Assembly: GCF_019795155.1 (NCBI RefSeq)
Contig: NZ_JAILYN010000039.1
Coordinates: 1-44,251, forward strand
DNA length: 44,251 nucleotides
From: Marinobacterium arenosum
GTDB lineage: Bacteria > Pseudomonadota > Gammaproteobacteria > Pseudomonadales > Balneatricaceae
Direction: 5' to 3'
Shown: in pieces, positions 34,885 to 44,129 of the stretch
How the letters are laid out: each line of letters opens with the position of its first letter
How positions within the stretch are numbered: position 1 is the stretch's first letter
Notes under the pieces: model-generated
Told to the model about the DNA's origin: nothing
The model's input: only the letters and a program-made list of their open reading frames with translations
The model's database searches: none
Made by a program: the position numbers and the translations under genes

Positions 34885-37401
34885 TCAGCTTGGCAAGAAT
34901 TCGCGTCCCCAACCTTCTCCGGCAATGCCTCGGCTGATCATGGATTCGATTTCATCCGAACTGTAGCCGATGCTCTCCAGAATCAGGCGCGTAGAGTTGC
35001 CGAAGCGCTCGGTTTGCGGCAGCGCCAGGATCGCCGCTTCCTTTGGTCGAATCGAGTAGTGATCGATCAGCGTTACCCGGTGGCCACTGGGGTGATCGTT
35101 GTAGATCGAGAAGGCATAGCTGCCGCGATCGATCCCCACGGTACCATCGGCATCACGGCTATATTCGCCTCTAAGCTGTTCGATTCCCAGCGGCTCGGCA
35201 GCGGCAAAGTCCGCTTCATGCAGCACCTCGACCCAATACGCCGAAGGCGCAGCTTTTAACGCCTCGGTCAGGAAGGCGCCGATATCCGTTGCTTCGCTGA
35301 TACCGCTTAATCCTTCCACCGCTTCCAGATCAATCAGTTCAGACGGATCGGAATCGAGGTACAGCCAGCTGTCGCTGGTCCGGTAGAAGTGCGACAGCGC
35401 ATGGTTACCCAGCACCTCACGGCCGGAAGCTTCATCGAACGGTGCCCGCCCCTCGTAATCAAAGGCAAACTTCACCTGGGCCAGATTGGTGATCGCGGAC
35501 AGTGAGGTTCTGGACCGTGTCGCCTCGCCAGTTTTCAGCTTGTGATAGATCGAGACCGCCATCCCCAGCCCCGCGGCGAACCCGCAGTTCACATCCAGCG
35601 TGCCCAGGTGGGCATGCTCTTCCGGAGTGTCCGGACCGCCGAAACGGCTCATGATGCCGCTGTTGGCCTGGATGATATCGTCGTAGCCGATATAGCTGGT
35701 CTTCGGCCCGGGGCGCGGCCCACCCAGGCAGTCGAGACGGCAGAACAGCACTCCCGGATTGATCGCCTGCAGACTGTCGTGGTCAAGCCCCAGCGGTTTC
35801 ATCTGCCGCTCCGGTGCGTTAATCACCACCAGGTCGACCGAGCGGATCAGACGGTTAAGCGCTTCACGCCCCTCGTCGGTGGTGATATCCACCAGCGCAC
35901 TCTTCTTACCGATATTGGTCTGGAAGGTGAACAGGGTACCGATCAGCGGATCATACAGCGGTGTTACCGGATCGAGCTTGATCACCTCTGCGCCAAAGCG
36001 GCCCAGGAAAGCAGCTGAATGAGGGCCGGCAATCACGTTGGTCAAGTCCAGAACGCGCAAGCCATCGAGCCAGCCCTTACGGCTGACCGGTTTGATATCG
36101 ACGCCGGTTGGCCGAGTTAGCTGTTCCTGCTCCGCAACCGCAGTCAGCTCCGACAACGCTTCGTCAAAGCTGACGTTTTTGCGCGGGCGCGGTGTCAGCA
36201 TCTGCTCGGCACAGCTCTCCAGCCAGGCAATTGGCCCCGGCTGTTTCATCCGGCCATATTCCGGGTCGTCCACTTCGATGATCAGACCGGCGGCATTGGT
36301 ATGCTCATCGTTCACCCACTCCCGGGTGGTACGGTGCGGTGCCCCCGGAATCTGACCTTCGCCGAAGATAACGCCCCACTCGGCCGAGGTTTTGGTCAGG
36401 AACACCCGCTTCATCTTGGCGGAGATGATATCGGCCCACTTTTTCGGCAGCGGGTAAACGCCGATCGAGGTTTCGCCATCCCACTCCGCGATCGGCTGAT
36501 GAAGATCACTCACTTCCGGCAGGCCTTCTGCCTTCAGCTCTTCGTAGATGCCCAGCGCTTGCAGGCAGCGACGGGTGTGGTTGCGATGGGATGGGCAGAC
36601 TACGTAGAAATAGCGGCCGTCGGCGCACTCGTAAGTGCGATAGAACGGGTCCAGATATTCTTGCAGATCCTCGTAGCTGACATCCATCGGGATGTTATGA
36701 GCCTTGCGCCGGGCGATCTCATGTTCGCGCATGGTCAGATAGCGCTCCGGCATGTTCTCGATCACCACCGAGTTGTAGGAGAGCCCTTCCATCAGCGCCG
36801 CGGCAATGGGCACTTCGATAGTGTCGCCGCGGCCGGAATTCTCCCGCGCCACCAGTGCCATCACGACGGAGCTGGCCGCCAGTGTTGTGGCATAAGCGGA
36901 GCCCAGCGGCATCGGTGAGAAGCTGGGGTTCAGCCCCATCAGCACACGGTTGAAGCCCATGTCGGTGAACGCGCCCGAGGTGGCGGCGACGATCGCTTCG
37001 GTTGCTTTCCACTCCCGACGCAGCTGGTCATTGCTGGCAAAGCCCGGCAGCGACAGGGTGATCAGTTCGGGACGCTCTGCACGCAGCTGCTCAAAATCGA
37101 TGCCCAGCTTTTTCATCTTGCCGGGGCGGAAGCTTTCGATCACCACGTCGGCCTGCGCAATCAGGGCACGGGCCTGGTGTAGACCTGCCTCTGTTTTCAG
37201 ATCCAGTCGCAGACAGCTTTTATTGCGGTTAAGGATGGCATTTGCCGGGTGATCCCACTGGGGCCCCCGTGGCGGATCGACATGGATCACGGTTGCCCCC
37301 AGATCGGCCAGCACCATGGCTACCGCAGGGCCTGCGATCTGCTGGCCAAAATCAACCACGCGGACACCAGCCAAAGGCAACGCTGTATTGTTGTTTTTCA
37401 T
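34885..37401 (-). CDS. dddD: DddD, CoA-transferase/DMSP lyase
   Basis: An 838-residue fusion of two type III CoA-transferase (CaiB/BaiF) domains, the length and layout of Marinomonas DddD. It starts the breakdown of dimethylsulfoniopropionate, releasing DMS and a 3-hydroxypropionate-level CoA product. Domain 1 covers about 8-400 (LAGVRVVDFGQQIAGPAVAM; VVIESFRPGKMKKLGIDFEQ). Domain 2 covers about 445-838 (GLRVLDLTNVIAGPHSAAFL). The catalytic Asp of the family is in HLGTLDVNCGFAAGLGMAVS (D603); domain 1 has MPLGSAYATTLAAS in its place, so only domain 2 is catalytic, as known for DddD. AGGA lies upstream of the ATG. It is transcribed away from dddR, with the rest of the ddd genes rightward. Confidence 0.93.
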   Translation of the reverse strand: MKNNNTALPLAGVRVVDFGQQIAGPAVAMVLADLGATVIHVDPPRGPQWDHPANAILNRNKSCLRLDLKTEAGLHQARALIAQADVVIESFRPGKMKKLGIDFEQLRAERPELITLSLPGFASNDQLRREWKATEAIVAATSGAFTDMGFNRVLMGLNPSFSPMPLGSAYATTLAASSVVMALVARENSGRGDTIEVPIAAALMEGLSYNSVVIENMPERYLTMREHEIARRKAHNIPMDVSYEDLQEYLDPFYRTYECADGRYFYVVCPSHRNHTRRCLQALGIYEELKAEGLPEVSDLHQPIAEWDGETSIGVYPLPKKWADIISAKMKRVFLTKTSAEWGVIFGEGQIPGAPHRTTREWVNDEHTNAAGLIIEVDDPEYGRMKQPGPIAWLESCAEQMLTPRPRKNVSFDEALSELTAVAEQEQLTRPTGVDIKPVSRKGWLDGLRVLDLTNVIAGPHSAAFLGRFGAEVIKLDPVTPLYDPLIGTLFTFQTNIGKKSALVDITTDEGREALNRLIRSVDLVVINAPERQMKPLGLDHDSLQAINPGVLFCRLDCLGGPRPGPKTSYIGYDDIIQANSGIMSRFGGPDTPEEHAHLGTLDVNCGFAAGLGMAVSIYHKLKTGEATRSRTSLSAITNLAQVKFAFDYEGRAPFDEASGREVLGNHALSHFYRTSDSWLYLDSDPSELIDLEAVEGLSGISEATDIGAFLTEALKAAPSAYWVEVLHEADFAAAEPLGIEQLRGEYSRDADGTVGIDRGSYAFSIYNDHPSGHRVTLIDHYSIRPKEAAILALPQTERFGNSTRLILESIGYSSDEIESMISRGIAGEGWGREFLPS

Positions 37402-37761
37402 CTCAATCTATCCTATTCGGTCAATACCCACCGATACCGGTTCGGCTGGGTGGGTCAGGTGTTGTTTCGTATCGCTGTAACTGGATCGTTTTTCCCACTG
37501 ACGATGGACGCCAGGATCAACCGCCTTACTGGTAGCACCGGGCCAGCTGGGGATTCAGGCTATGCACGGGCTTCAGGATTGATTTAACGCCGCCAAGAAC
37601 AAGGTGCAGCTGTTAATCGACAGAGCGATACTAGGTTTAAAGAAAATGGGGAACCAGCAATAAAAAACCACCCAAAGCCATAAATTAATTTATACAAAAA
37701 CAAAAACCGAGATCACATATAAAAATATTTATTGAATCAGCTCATTTTTCTTATGACCAAA
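37402..37761. promoter_or_regulatory. dddD: dddD upstream region
   Basis: No gene is supported. The part next to dddD should hold its promoter and a LysR-type (T-N11-A) site for DddR, but I cannot pin one down. The far part (from about 37620) is AT-rich. Confidence 0.35.
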
Positions 37762-37799
37762 TAAAAACCGGTGACCGACTTAAAATCAGGCCACCGGCT
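37762..37799 (-). terminator. Intrinsic terminator of dddR
   Basis: On the minus strand GCCGGTGGCC...GGTCACCGG is followed by TTTTTATTT, about 45 bases past the dddR stop. Confidence 0.75.
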
Positions 37800-37844
37800 T
37801 ATAACTAAAGATGCTTATCTTTATCTAAAGAAATTATAAATGGT

Positions 37845-38756
37845 TTAGGCGTCAGGCTGGGAGGCGGACTGTGCAGCCTCCTCCAACAGCCAACTGCGGA
37901 AGGCATCGGCGTGAGGGTGTTTCAATTGCTGGGCCGGGTAGACCAGATAAAACGCCTCTTCGGTAGCCACCCGCTGCTCAAACGGCGCCACCAGCCGGCC
38001 CGACTCGATCATGTCATGGACCAGACTGCTGCGGCCCAGCGCCAGGCCCTCGCCGAGCACCGCCATCTCCAGCGCGGTGACCAGGGTATCGAACTGAAAT
38101 CCCTGGCTGATCGGGACGTTGTCATAACCGGTCTGGTTAAGCCAATAGCCCCATCCCTCCTCATAGCCGACCACATGCAACAGCGTATGGTGAACCAGAT
38201 CTTGCGGGCTATTCAACGGCTTATCCTGTTGCAGGTAAGCCGGACTGCAGACCGGAAACAGCTCGTCGCGGGTCAGCCGATCCGATTGCATCGACTCCCA
38301 GCCCCCCTTGCCATAACGGATCTCCATATCGGTTTCCACCGAGCGTTCACGCTCATCAACCCAGATATTGCTGGTGATCCGCAGGTTGATATCTGGATAC
38401 TGGGCACGAAAGCGGTGCAACCGGCGGGCCAGCCAGGTCATAAAGAACACCATGTTAACCCGTACGGTGAGCAGTTCCGTCCGCCGCTGGCCGAAGACCT
38501 CTTCGGTGGCAACGGTTAGACGCTCGATCGACTCCCGTACGGCCGGCAGGTAGGCGGCGCCGGCGTCGGTGAGCTCCAGCCCTCGCGGCAGTCGCTTGAA
38601 TAGCGCTGCGCCCAGCTGGGTCTCCAGCCCTTTCACCTGCTGGCTGATAGCCGCCTGGGTGAGGTTCAGCTCAGTAGCAGCATGTGTGAAACTCAGGTGT
38701 CGGGCAGACGCCTCAAAGGACCTGAGCCAGTTCAACGGGGGCAGCTTCTTCTTCAT
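37845..38756 (-). CDS. dddR: DddR, LysR-family regulator of DMSP catabolism
   Basis: A 303-residue LysR regulator of the GcvA-like branch: LPPLNWLRSFEASARHLSFT, then LNLTQAAISQQVKGLETQLG in the helix-turn-helix and LFKRLPRGLELTDAG. The effector domain contains VRVNMVFFMTWLARRLHRF and FPVCSPAYLQ. In Marinomonas a LysR regulator within the ddd cluster induces dddT-dddB-dddC in response to DMSP; the same position here supports the name. The MITE copy B begins about 40 bases upstream of its start codon. Confidence 0.82.
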   Translation of the reverse strand: MKKKLPPLNWLRSFEASARHLSFTHAATELNLTQAAISQQVKGLETQLGAALFKRLPRGLELTDAGAAYLPAVRESIERLTVATEEVFGQRRTELLTVRVNMVFFMTWLARRLHRFRAQYPDINLRITSNIWVDERERSVETDMEIRYGKGGWESMQSDRLTRDELFPVCSPAYLQQDKPLNSPQDLVHHTLLHVVGYEEGWGYWLNQTGYDNVPISQGFQFDTLVTALEMAVLGEGLALGRSSLVHDMIESGRLVAPFEQRVATEEAFYLVYPAQQLKHPHADAFRSWLLEEAAQSASQPDA

Positions 38757-38797
38757 CGTTCAGCTTCTTCTTACGCTTATCCATATCTTTTTATTAG

Positions 38798-39089
38798 GGA
38801 ACCTGTGAACAAGTCCCTTATGTTCTCTGCGGGCTCTAGAACGGCCAGATGCACGAAAGGCAGCGCAGCGGAATGACACGTCCTTTCCAAGCTGCCTGAC
38901 AAAGCAGATGGCCGTTCTAGAACCCGCCCTCCGGGGCTGTCGGTGGTCCGGCACCCGGGCGATCAGAGCTCTGCGTTAACGATTTACGTCCGGCCGGCGC
39001 TCCGGGGACAACCAGTACGCCTGTAATCGTTGCCTTGATCTCTGATCGCTCCGACAGCCAGAGGCCCAAGGGACTTATTCACAGGTTCC
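38798..39089 (-). mobile_element. MITE-like element, copy B (292 bp), between dddR and dddT
   Basis: Ends GGAACCTGTGAACAAGTCCC and GGGACTTATTCACAGGTTCC are flanked on both sides by TTAG (38794-38797 and 39090-39093), a target duplication of the IS5-type four-base kind. The interior is the reverse complement of copy A at 20245-20507 with few changes, plus about 30 extra bases (CCGGGCGGCCGG-like stretches near 38950 and 38995). It holds the same two long hairpins and no ORF of substance. Confidence 0.9.
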
Positions 39090-39093
39090 TTAG

Positions 39094-39491
39094 AGCCGGT
39101 AGCTATCGCTGTCGAGTGGGCGAGCCGTGCCGATCAGAGCGCCGCCGAGCTACCAGGCCGTTGTCCGGCGGATCCATTATTCCTCATAACCGACTTATAG
39201 ACATATAAATTATTTTATACCTTTGGGGCATTTTTTATTGCTTTTCATCTTTTTGCCGCTTGATAACAATCGACCTCGTATCGTTTTTCTCCACCGCATA
39301 TCGGTGAAACCGCATTTAGAGTTTGGTCTCTCAATACCCTTTAACCACAAACAAAACAGAATCAAAGCCATGAATAATAAATACAAGAACCTGTTGATTC
39401 AGACGGACAATCACTACCGCTACCAACGGTATGATCGCTTATCGCTTACTCCTGATGTCGCCCATCCAACTCATTCTGGGAGGGGCGCCTC
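39094..39491 (+). promoter_or_regulatory. dddT: dddT upstream region
   Basis: Mostly AT-rich (39180-39260 especially), with the presumed dddT promoter. A 41-codon frame from the ATG at 39370 (MNNKYKNLLIQTD...) ends in a TGA that overlaps the dddT ATG by four bases. Its ribosome site is poor, and I leave it as a possible leader peptide only. Confidence 0.35.
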
Positions 39492-41117
39492 ATGAACAGC
39501 AGAAAACTGACCTGCGACACCGGCCTGTTCGCCGGCGTCAACCCGGTGATGGTTATAGGCTCGGCAGTATTGGTGATCGCATTCGTGCTCTTTACCGTCA
39601 CCGATCCCGAATACGCCAATACTCTTTATGGCGCGGCGAAAGACTTTATAGCGTCCGACCTGGCCTGGTACTACATCGGTCTGATGAGCTTCTTCCTGTT
39701 CCTGTCGGTCTATCTGGTGTTCAGCCGTTACGGCGCGATCCGATTGGGGAAAGACGACGAGAAACCGGAGTTCAGCTTCTTCTCCTGGTTCTCAATGCTG
39801 TTCGGTGCCGGCATCGGTATCGGTATCCTGTTCTGGAGTATTGCCGAGCCGATCTACCACTTCCAAAGCAACCCGTTCATCGCTGAAGGGCAAGCGATGT
39901 CGGTTGAAGCGGCCCAGGTGGCGATGCGCATCAGTATCTTCCACTGGGGTCTGCATGGCTGGGGCCTGTTTGCCATCTGCGGTATGGCACTGGCCTATTT
40001 CAGCTATCGCAAAGGACTGCCGCTCTCCGTCCGTTCCGGCCTGTATCCGATCTTCGGTGAGCGGATCTACGGCCCGATCGGCCATGCGGCGGATCTGTTG
40101 GCGGTATTCGGTACCGTGTTCGGTATCGCCACCTCGCTAGGCCTCGGCGCTCAGCAGATGAATGCCGGCCTCAACTACCTGCTGGGGTTCGAGGTCTCGA
40201 CCACCAATCAGATCGTGCTGATCGTGATGGTCTCGATCATCGCCACCTTCTCGGTGCTGAGTGGGGTGCATAAGGGAATTCGTATTCTCAGCGAGCTGAA
40301 TATGCAGCTGACTGTGGTGATCCTGGCGTTCTTCGTGATCTTCGGCCCGACCGCTTATCTGCTGGGCGCGTTCTTCACCAACGTGGGTGATTACCTGCTG
40401 AATGTTGTTCCACTCGGCTTCTGGGTTGATCCGGACCCGAAAAGCCAATGGCAGGGTTGGTGGACCATCTTCTACTGGGGCTGGTGGATCGCCTGGGGGC
40501 CGTTTGTCGGGATGTTTATCGCCCGCATCTCCAAAGGCCGTACCATCCGCGAATTCGTGCTGGGCGTGCTGTTGGCGCCGACACTGCTGGGCGCATTCTG
40601 GATCACCATCTTCGGTAACACCGCGATGTTTATCGAGCTGTTCGGCGGTGGCGGCATCACTGAAGCGGTCAATAAGGATATCACCCTGGCGCTGTTCCAG
40701 ACCATGGAGCTGATGGATCTGGGGACTGCCCTGACCATGGTGGGCGCCACAATCTGCGTGATTATGCTGGTCACCTACTTCGTCACCTCGGCGGACTCCG
40801 CCACCTTGGTGATCTGTACCCTGCTCTCCATGGGCAATGAGCATCCGCCGGCACGTTTCCGGGTGTTCTGGGGGCTGGCGGTAGGTGCCGTGGCGGCGGT
40901 ATTGCTGCTGGCCGGCGGACTCAAGGCATTGCAGACCGCATCGATTGTTGCCGCCCTGCCCTACTCCGTGGTCGCCATCCTGACCACCTGGGGGCTGATC
41001 AAATCGCTACGCGCCGAGGCACTGCCGAGTGCCGCCAGTGCCGCCGCCCGAGTCGCGCAGATGGAGCGGGACGATAGCGATGTGCAGCAGCGCTCTTCGG
41101 TTACCAGTTCTTTGTAA
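39492..41117 (+). CDS. dddT: DddT, BCCT-family DMSP/betaine transporter
   Basis: A 541-residue secondary transporter of the betaine/carnitine/choline family with 12 predicted helices. Typical parts are DLAWYYIGLMSFFLFLSVYL, FSWFSMLFGAGIGIGILFWS, SIFHWGLHGWGLFAICGMAL and the Trp-rich substrate-site stretch WWTIFYWGWWIAWGPFVGMF. GGGAGGGG lies shortly before the ATG. In ddd clusters this gene imports DMSP. It leads a rightward run with dddB (about 140 bases on) and dddC. Confidence 0.92.
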   Translation: MNSRKLTCDTGLFAGVNPVMVIGSAVLVIAFVLFTVTDPEYANTLYGAAKDFIASDLAWYYIGLMSFFLFLSVYLVFSRYGAIRLGKDDEKPEFSFFSWFSMLFGAGIGIGILFWSIAEPIYHFQSNPFIAEGQAMSVEAAQVAMRISIFHWGLHGWGLFAICGMALAYFSYRKGLPLSVRSGLYPIFGERIYGPIGHAADLLAVFGTVFGIATSLGLGAQQMNAGLNYLLGFEVSTTNQIVLIVMVSIIATFSVLSGVHKGIRILSELNMQLTVVILAFFVIFGPTAYLLGAFFTNVGDYLLNVVPLGFWVDPDPKSQWQGWWTIFYWGWWIAWGPFVGMFIARISKGRTIREFVLGVLLAPTLLGAFWITIFGNTAMFIELFGGGGITEAVNKDITLALFQTMELMDLGTALTMVGATICVIMLVTYFVTSADSATLVICTLLSMGNEHPPARFRVFWGLAVGAVAAVLLLAGGLKALQTASIVAALPYSVVAILTTWGLIKSLRAEALPSAASAAARVAQMERDDSDVQQRSSVTSSL

Positions 41118-41259
41118 CGCAGCTTTATGAGGAATGCACGGTCACTTGGAGGGGACCGTGCCACCACTCCCAATCATGAACGCTATTACGCCAACAAAAC
41201 CCTGGTGGGGGCAACTGTGGCCGCTATTCCAGAGTTTTTTGATTAAGGAAATTCGAGCT

Positions 41260-42420
41260 ATGTCTACTCAAGTAATTCTGCCGCGCATCATGCAAGTGGG
41301 GGCCGGAGCCAGTCAGGAAATCCCCTCCGTATTGGAAAGTCTTAACTGCAAACGTCCGCTGATCGTCACCGATAAGGTGATGGTGGAACTGGGCTACGTG
41401 GGTCAGATTGAGCAAACACTGGCCAATCACATGGTCTTCTGCGAGGTGTTCGATAATACCGTGCCCGAGCCGACGGTTGGCTCTATTCAGGCCGGTGTCG
41501 AGAAGGCGCGCGACGGCGATTACGACTGCATTATCGCGGTTGGCGGCGGCAGCCCGATCGACAGCGCCAAGGCGATTGCGATCCTGGCCAAGTTTGGCGG
41601 CGAGATGCGGGATTATAAATTCCCCCGCGTGGTACTCGAGCAAGGACTGCCGGTAATCGCCGTGCCGACCACCGCTGGCACCGGTTCGGAGGTGACCCGC
41701 TTCACCATCATCACCGACGAAGCAAACGACGAGAAGATGCTCTGCGTCGGCATCGGCTTTATGCCGGTGGCTGCTCTGGTGGATTACAAGCTGACGCTGA
41801 GTCTGCCGGCGCGTATTACCGCCGATACCGGTATCGATGCCCTGACCCACGCGATCGAAGCCTACGTCAGCAAAAAAGCCAACCCATACAGCGACAGCCA
41901 GGCATTGGCGGCGATGAGTCTGCTCGGCCCGAATTTGCGCAAGGTTTACCACCACGGTTCCGATGCGGATGCACGAGAAGCGATGATGCTGGGCTCTACG
42001 CTGGCCGGTGTTGCGTTCTCCGCCGCTTCCGTCGCCCTGGTCCACGGCATGAGCCGGCCGATCGGCGCGTTCTTCCATGTGCCGCACGGCCTGTCTAACG
42101 CAATGCTGTTACCCAGCGTCACCGCGTTCTCCATTCCGGAGGCGCCGGAACGTTACGCCGATTGTGCGCGTGCCATGGGCGTTGCCAGCGAGCTGGATAG
42201 CACAGAGGTCGCCAACGGCAAACTGCTGGACGAATTGAAAGCGCTGAATGAAGAACTGTCGGTACCGACACCGGAGCAGTTCGGCATCGACCGCAACCAG
42301 TTCTTCGAGCTGCGCCAGACCATGGCGGAGCAGGCACTGGCATCCGGTTCACCGGGCAACAACCCGAAAGTGCCGAGCATTGAAGAGATGATGACGATCT
42401 ATACCGGCCTATGGGACTGA
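41260..42420 (+). CDS. dddB: DddB, iron-containing alcohol dehydrogenase
   Basis: A 386-residue group III alcohol dehydrogenase. Family motifs are IIAVGGGSPIDSAKAIAIL (NAD site), VPTTAGTGSEVTRFTII, ADTGIDALTHAIEAYVSKKA with the metal-binding His, and LVHGMSRPIGAFFHVPHGLS with two more His. I start at the ATG at 41260 (MSTQVILP), with AAGGAA upstream; the open frame back to 41134 adds a run without homology. In the DMSP pathway it oxidises 3-hydroxypropionate to malonate semialdehyde. Confidence 0.9.
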   Translation: MSTQVILPRIMQVGAGASQEIPSVLESLNCKRPLIVTDKVMVELGYVGQIEQTLANHMVFCEVFDNTVPEPTVGSIQAGVEKARDGDYDCIIAVGGGSPIDSAKAIAILAKFGGEMRDYKFPRVVLEQGLPVIAVPTTAGTGSEVTRFTIITDEANDEKMLCVGIGFMPVAALVDYKLTLSLPARITADTGIDALTHAIEAYVSKKANPYSDSQALAAMSLLGPNLRKVYHHGSDADAREAMMLGSTLAGVAFSAASVALVHGMSRPIGAFFHVPHGLSNAMLLPSVTAFSIPEAPERYADCARAMGVASELDSTEVANGKLLDELKALNEELSVPTPEQFGIDRNQFFELRQTMAEQALASGSPGNNPKVPSIEEMMTIYTGLWD

Positions 42421-42477
42421 CGCCGACGCTCCATATCACAGATCCAACGATTAAAAACAATTATTGAGGAAACCTTG

Positions 42478-43974
42478 ATGAACACCCTGGGACATCTGAT
42501 TAACGGTGAGATCAGCACCGAAGCGACTCGCACCCAAGACGTTTACAACCCATCCACCGGTCAGGTCGGCCGTCAGGTTGCGTTAGCGTCCAAGGCAACT
42601 GTCGAAGAGGCGATCGCCGTTGCTCAGGCCGCTTATCCGGCCTGGCGCGACACCCCGCCGATCAAACGCGCGCGCGTCATGTTCCGCTTCAAGGAACTGC
42701 TGGAAGCCAATGCCGACAAGATCTGCGAACTGATCGGCGAAGAGCACGGTAAGATCGCCCACGATGCCGCCGGTGAGCTGCAGCGCGGTATCGAGAATGT
42801 CGAATACGCCTGTGGCGTGCCGGAACTGCTCAAGGGTGAGCACAGCAAAAACGTCGGCCCGAACATCGACTCCTGGAGCGAATTCCAGCCGCTGGGCGTG
42901 GTGGCCGGCATCACCCCGTTTAACTTCCCGGTGATGGTGCCGCTGTGGATGTTCCCGATGGCGATCGCCTGCGGTAACACCTTCGTACTGAAGCCGTCTG
43001 AGCGTGACCCCAGCGCCACCCTGTTTATCGCCCAGTTGCTGCAGGAAGCCGGCTTGCCGAATGGCGTGCTCAATGTGGTGAACGGCGATAAAGAAGCGGT
43101 CGATACTCTGCTGCATGATGATCGCATCAAAGCGGTGAGCTTTGTCGGCTCCACCCCGATCGCCGAATACATCTACGCCACGGCCAATGCCAACGGCAAG
43201 CGCTGCCAAGCGCTGGGTGGAGCGAAGAACCATGCCATCGTGATGCCGGATGCGGATATGGATAACGCGGTCAATCAGTTGATCGGCGCCGCCTTCGGTT
43301 CCTCCGGTGAGCGCTGTATGGCTCTCTCGGTAGCGGTCGCCGTGGGAGACGCTGCAGGCGACGCGCTGGTGGCCAAAATGCGGCAGGCGATGAGTGATTT
43401 GAAAGTGGGTGCCTATAGCAATCGCGACAACGACTTCGGCCCGGTGATCACCAAGCAGCATCAGGAAAAAGTGGTCGGCTTTATCAACAGCGCTGAAGAA
43501 CAGGGCGCCACCGTGGTGGTGGACGGCCGCAACCCGCGGGTGGAAGGTTACGAGGCTGGCTTCTTCGTCGGCGGTACGCTGATCGACAATGTCACGCCGG
43601 AGATAGAGAGCTACCAAGCGGAGATCTTCGGTCCGGTGCTGCAGGTGGTCCGTGTGAACACAATGCAGGAAGCGATGGATCTGATCGATGCCCATGAGTA
43701 CGGCAACGGCACCTGTATCTTCACCCGCGATGGCGAAGCGGCTCGCTACTTCTCCGACAATATCCAGGTGGGCATGGTGGGGATCAATATCCCGCTGCCG
43801 GTACCGGTAGCCTATCACAGCTTCGGCGGCTGGAAACGCTCGCTGTTTGGTGACCTGCACGCCTACGGGCCAGATGCCGTACGCTTCTACACCAAGCGTA
43901 AGACTATCACTCAGCGCTGGCCTTCAGCCGGTGTACGTGAAGGCGTTGAGTTCTCCATGCCGACCATGAAGTGA
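42478..43974 (+). CDS. dddC: DddC, malonate/methylmalonate-semialdehyde dehydrogenase (CoA-acylating)
   Basis: A 498-residue aldehyde dehydrogenase of the MmsA/IolA type. ITPFNFPVMVPLWMFPMAIA and LKPSERDPSATLF line the NAD site. The nucleophile is C280 in FGSSGERCMALSV. IPLPVPVAYHSFGGWKRSLF is the diagnostic C-terminal signature of the CoA-acylating group. The ATG at 42478 follows GAGGAAACC. Here it should turn malonate semialdehyde into acetyl-CoA, closing the DMSP route. Confidence 0.93.
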   Translation: MNTLGHLINGEISTEATRTQDVYNPSTGQVGRQVALASKATVEEAIAVAQAAYPAWRDTPPIKRARVMFRFKELLEANADKICELIGEEHGKIAHDAAGELQRGIENVEYACGVPELLKGEHSKNVGPNIDSWSEFQPLGVVAGITPFNFPVMVPLWMFPMAIACGNTFVLKPSERDPSATLFIAQLLQEAGLPNGVLNVVNGDKEAVDTLLHDDRIKAVSFVGSTPIAEYIYATANANGKRCQALGGAKNHAIVMPDADMDNAVNQLIGAAFGSSGERCMALSVAVAVGDAAGDALVAKMRQAMSDLKVGAYSNRDNDFGPVITKQHQEKVVGFINSAEEQGATVVVDGRNPRVEGYEAGFFVGGTLIDNVTPEIESYQAEIFGPVLQVVRVNTMQEAMDLIDAHEYGNGTCIFTRDGEAARYFSDNIQVGMVGINIPLPVPVAYHSFGGWKRSLFGDLHAYGPDAVRFYTKRKTITQRWPSAGVREGVEFSMPTMK

Positions 43975-44004
43975 TGTGACATCGACCTTACATTAACCAT
44001 GCTT

Positions 44005-44045
44005 GGGCTACACCATGATCAATCAAGGTGTAGCCTTTTTCTTTG
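44005..44045 (+). terminator. Intrinsic terminator of dddT-dddB-dddC
   Basis: GGCTACACC-ATGATCAATCAA-GGTGTAGCC is followed by TTTTTCTTT, about 30 bases past the dddC stop. Confidence 0.93.
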
Positions 44046-44129
44046 GCATCTCACTGATTGCCGGGAGGATGGATGTGGTGTCGGCAAAAATCAGTAGCCA
44101 AGGTATTTCAAAAGCCCACTCTGCACAGA

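Noticed and set aside
42583-43860. 425-codon minus-strand frame
   Set aside because: Antisense to dddC; His/Arg-rich shadow translation.
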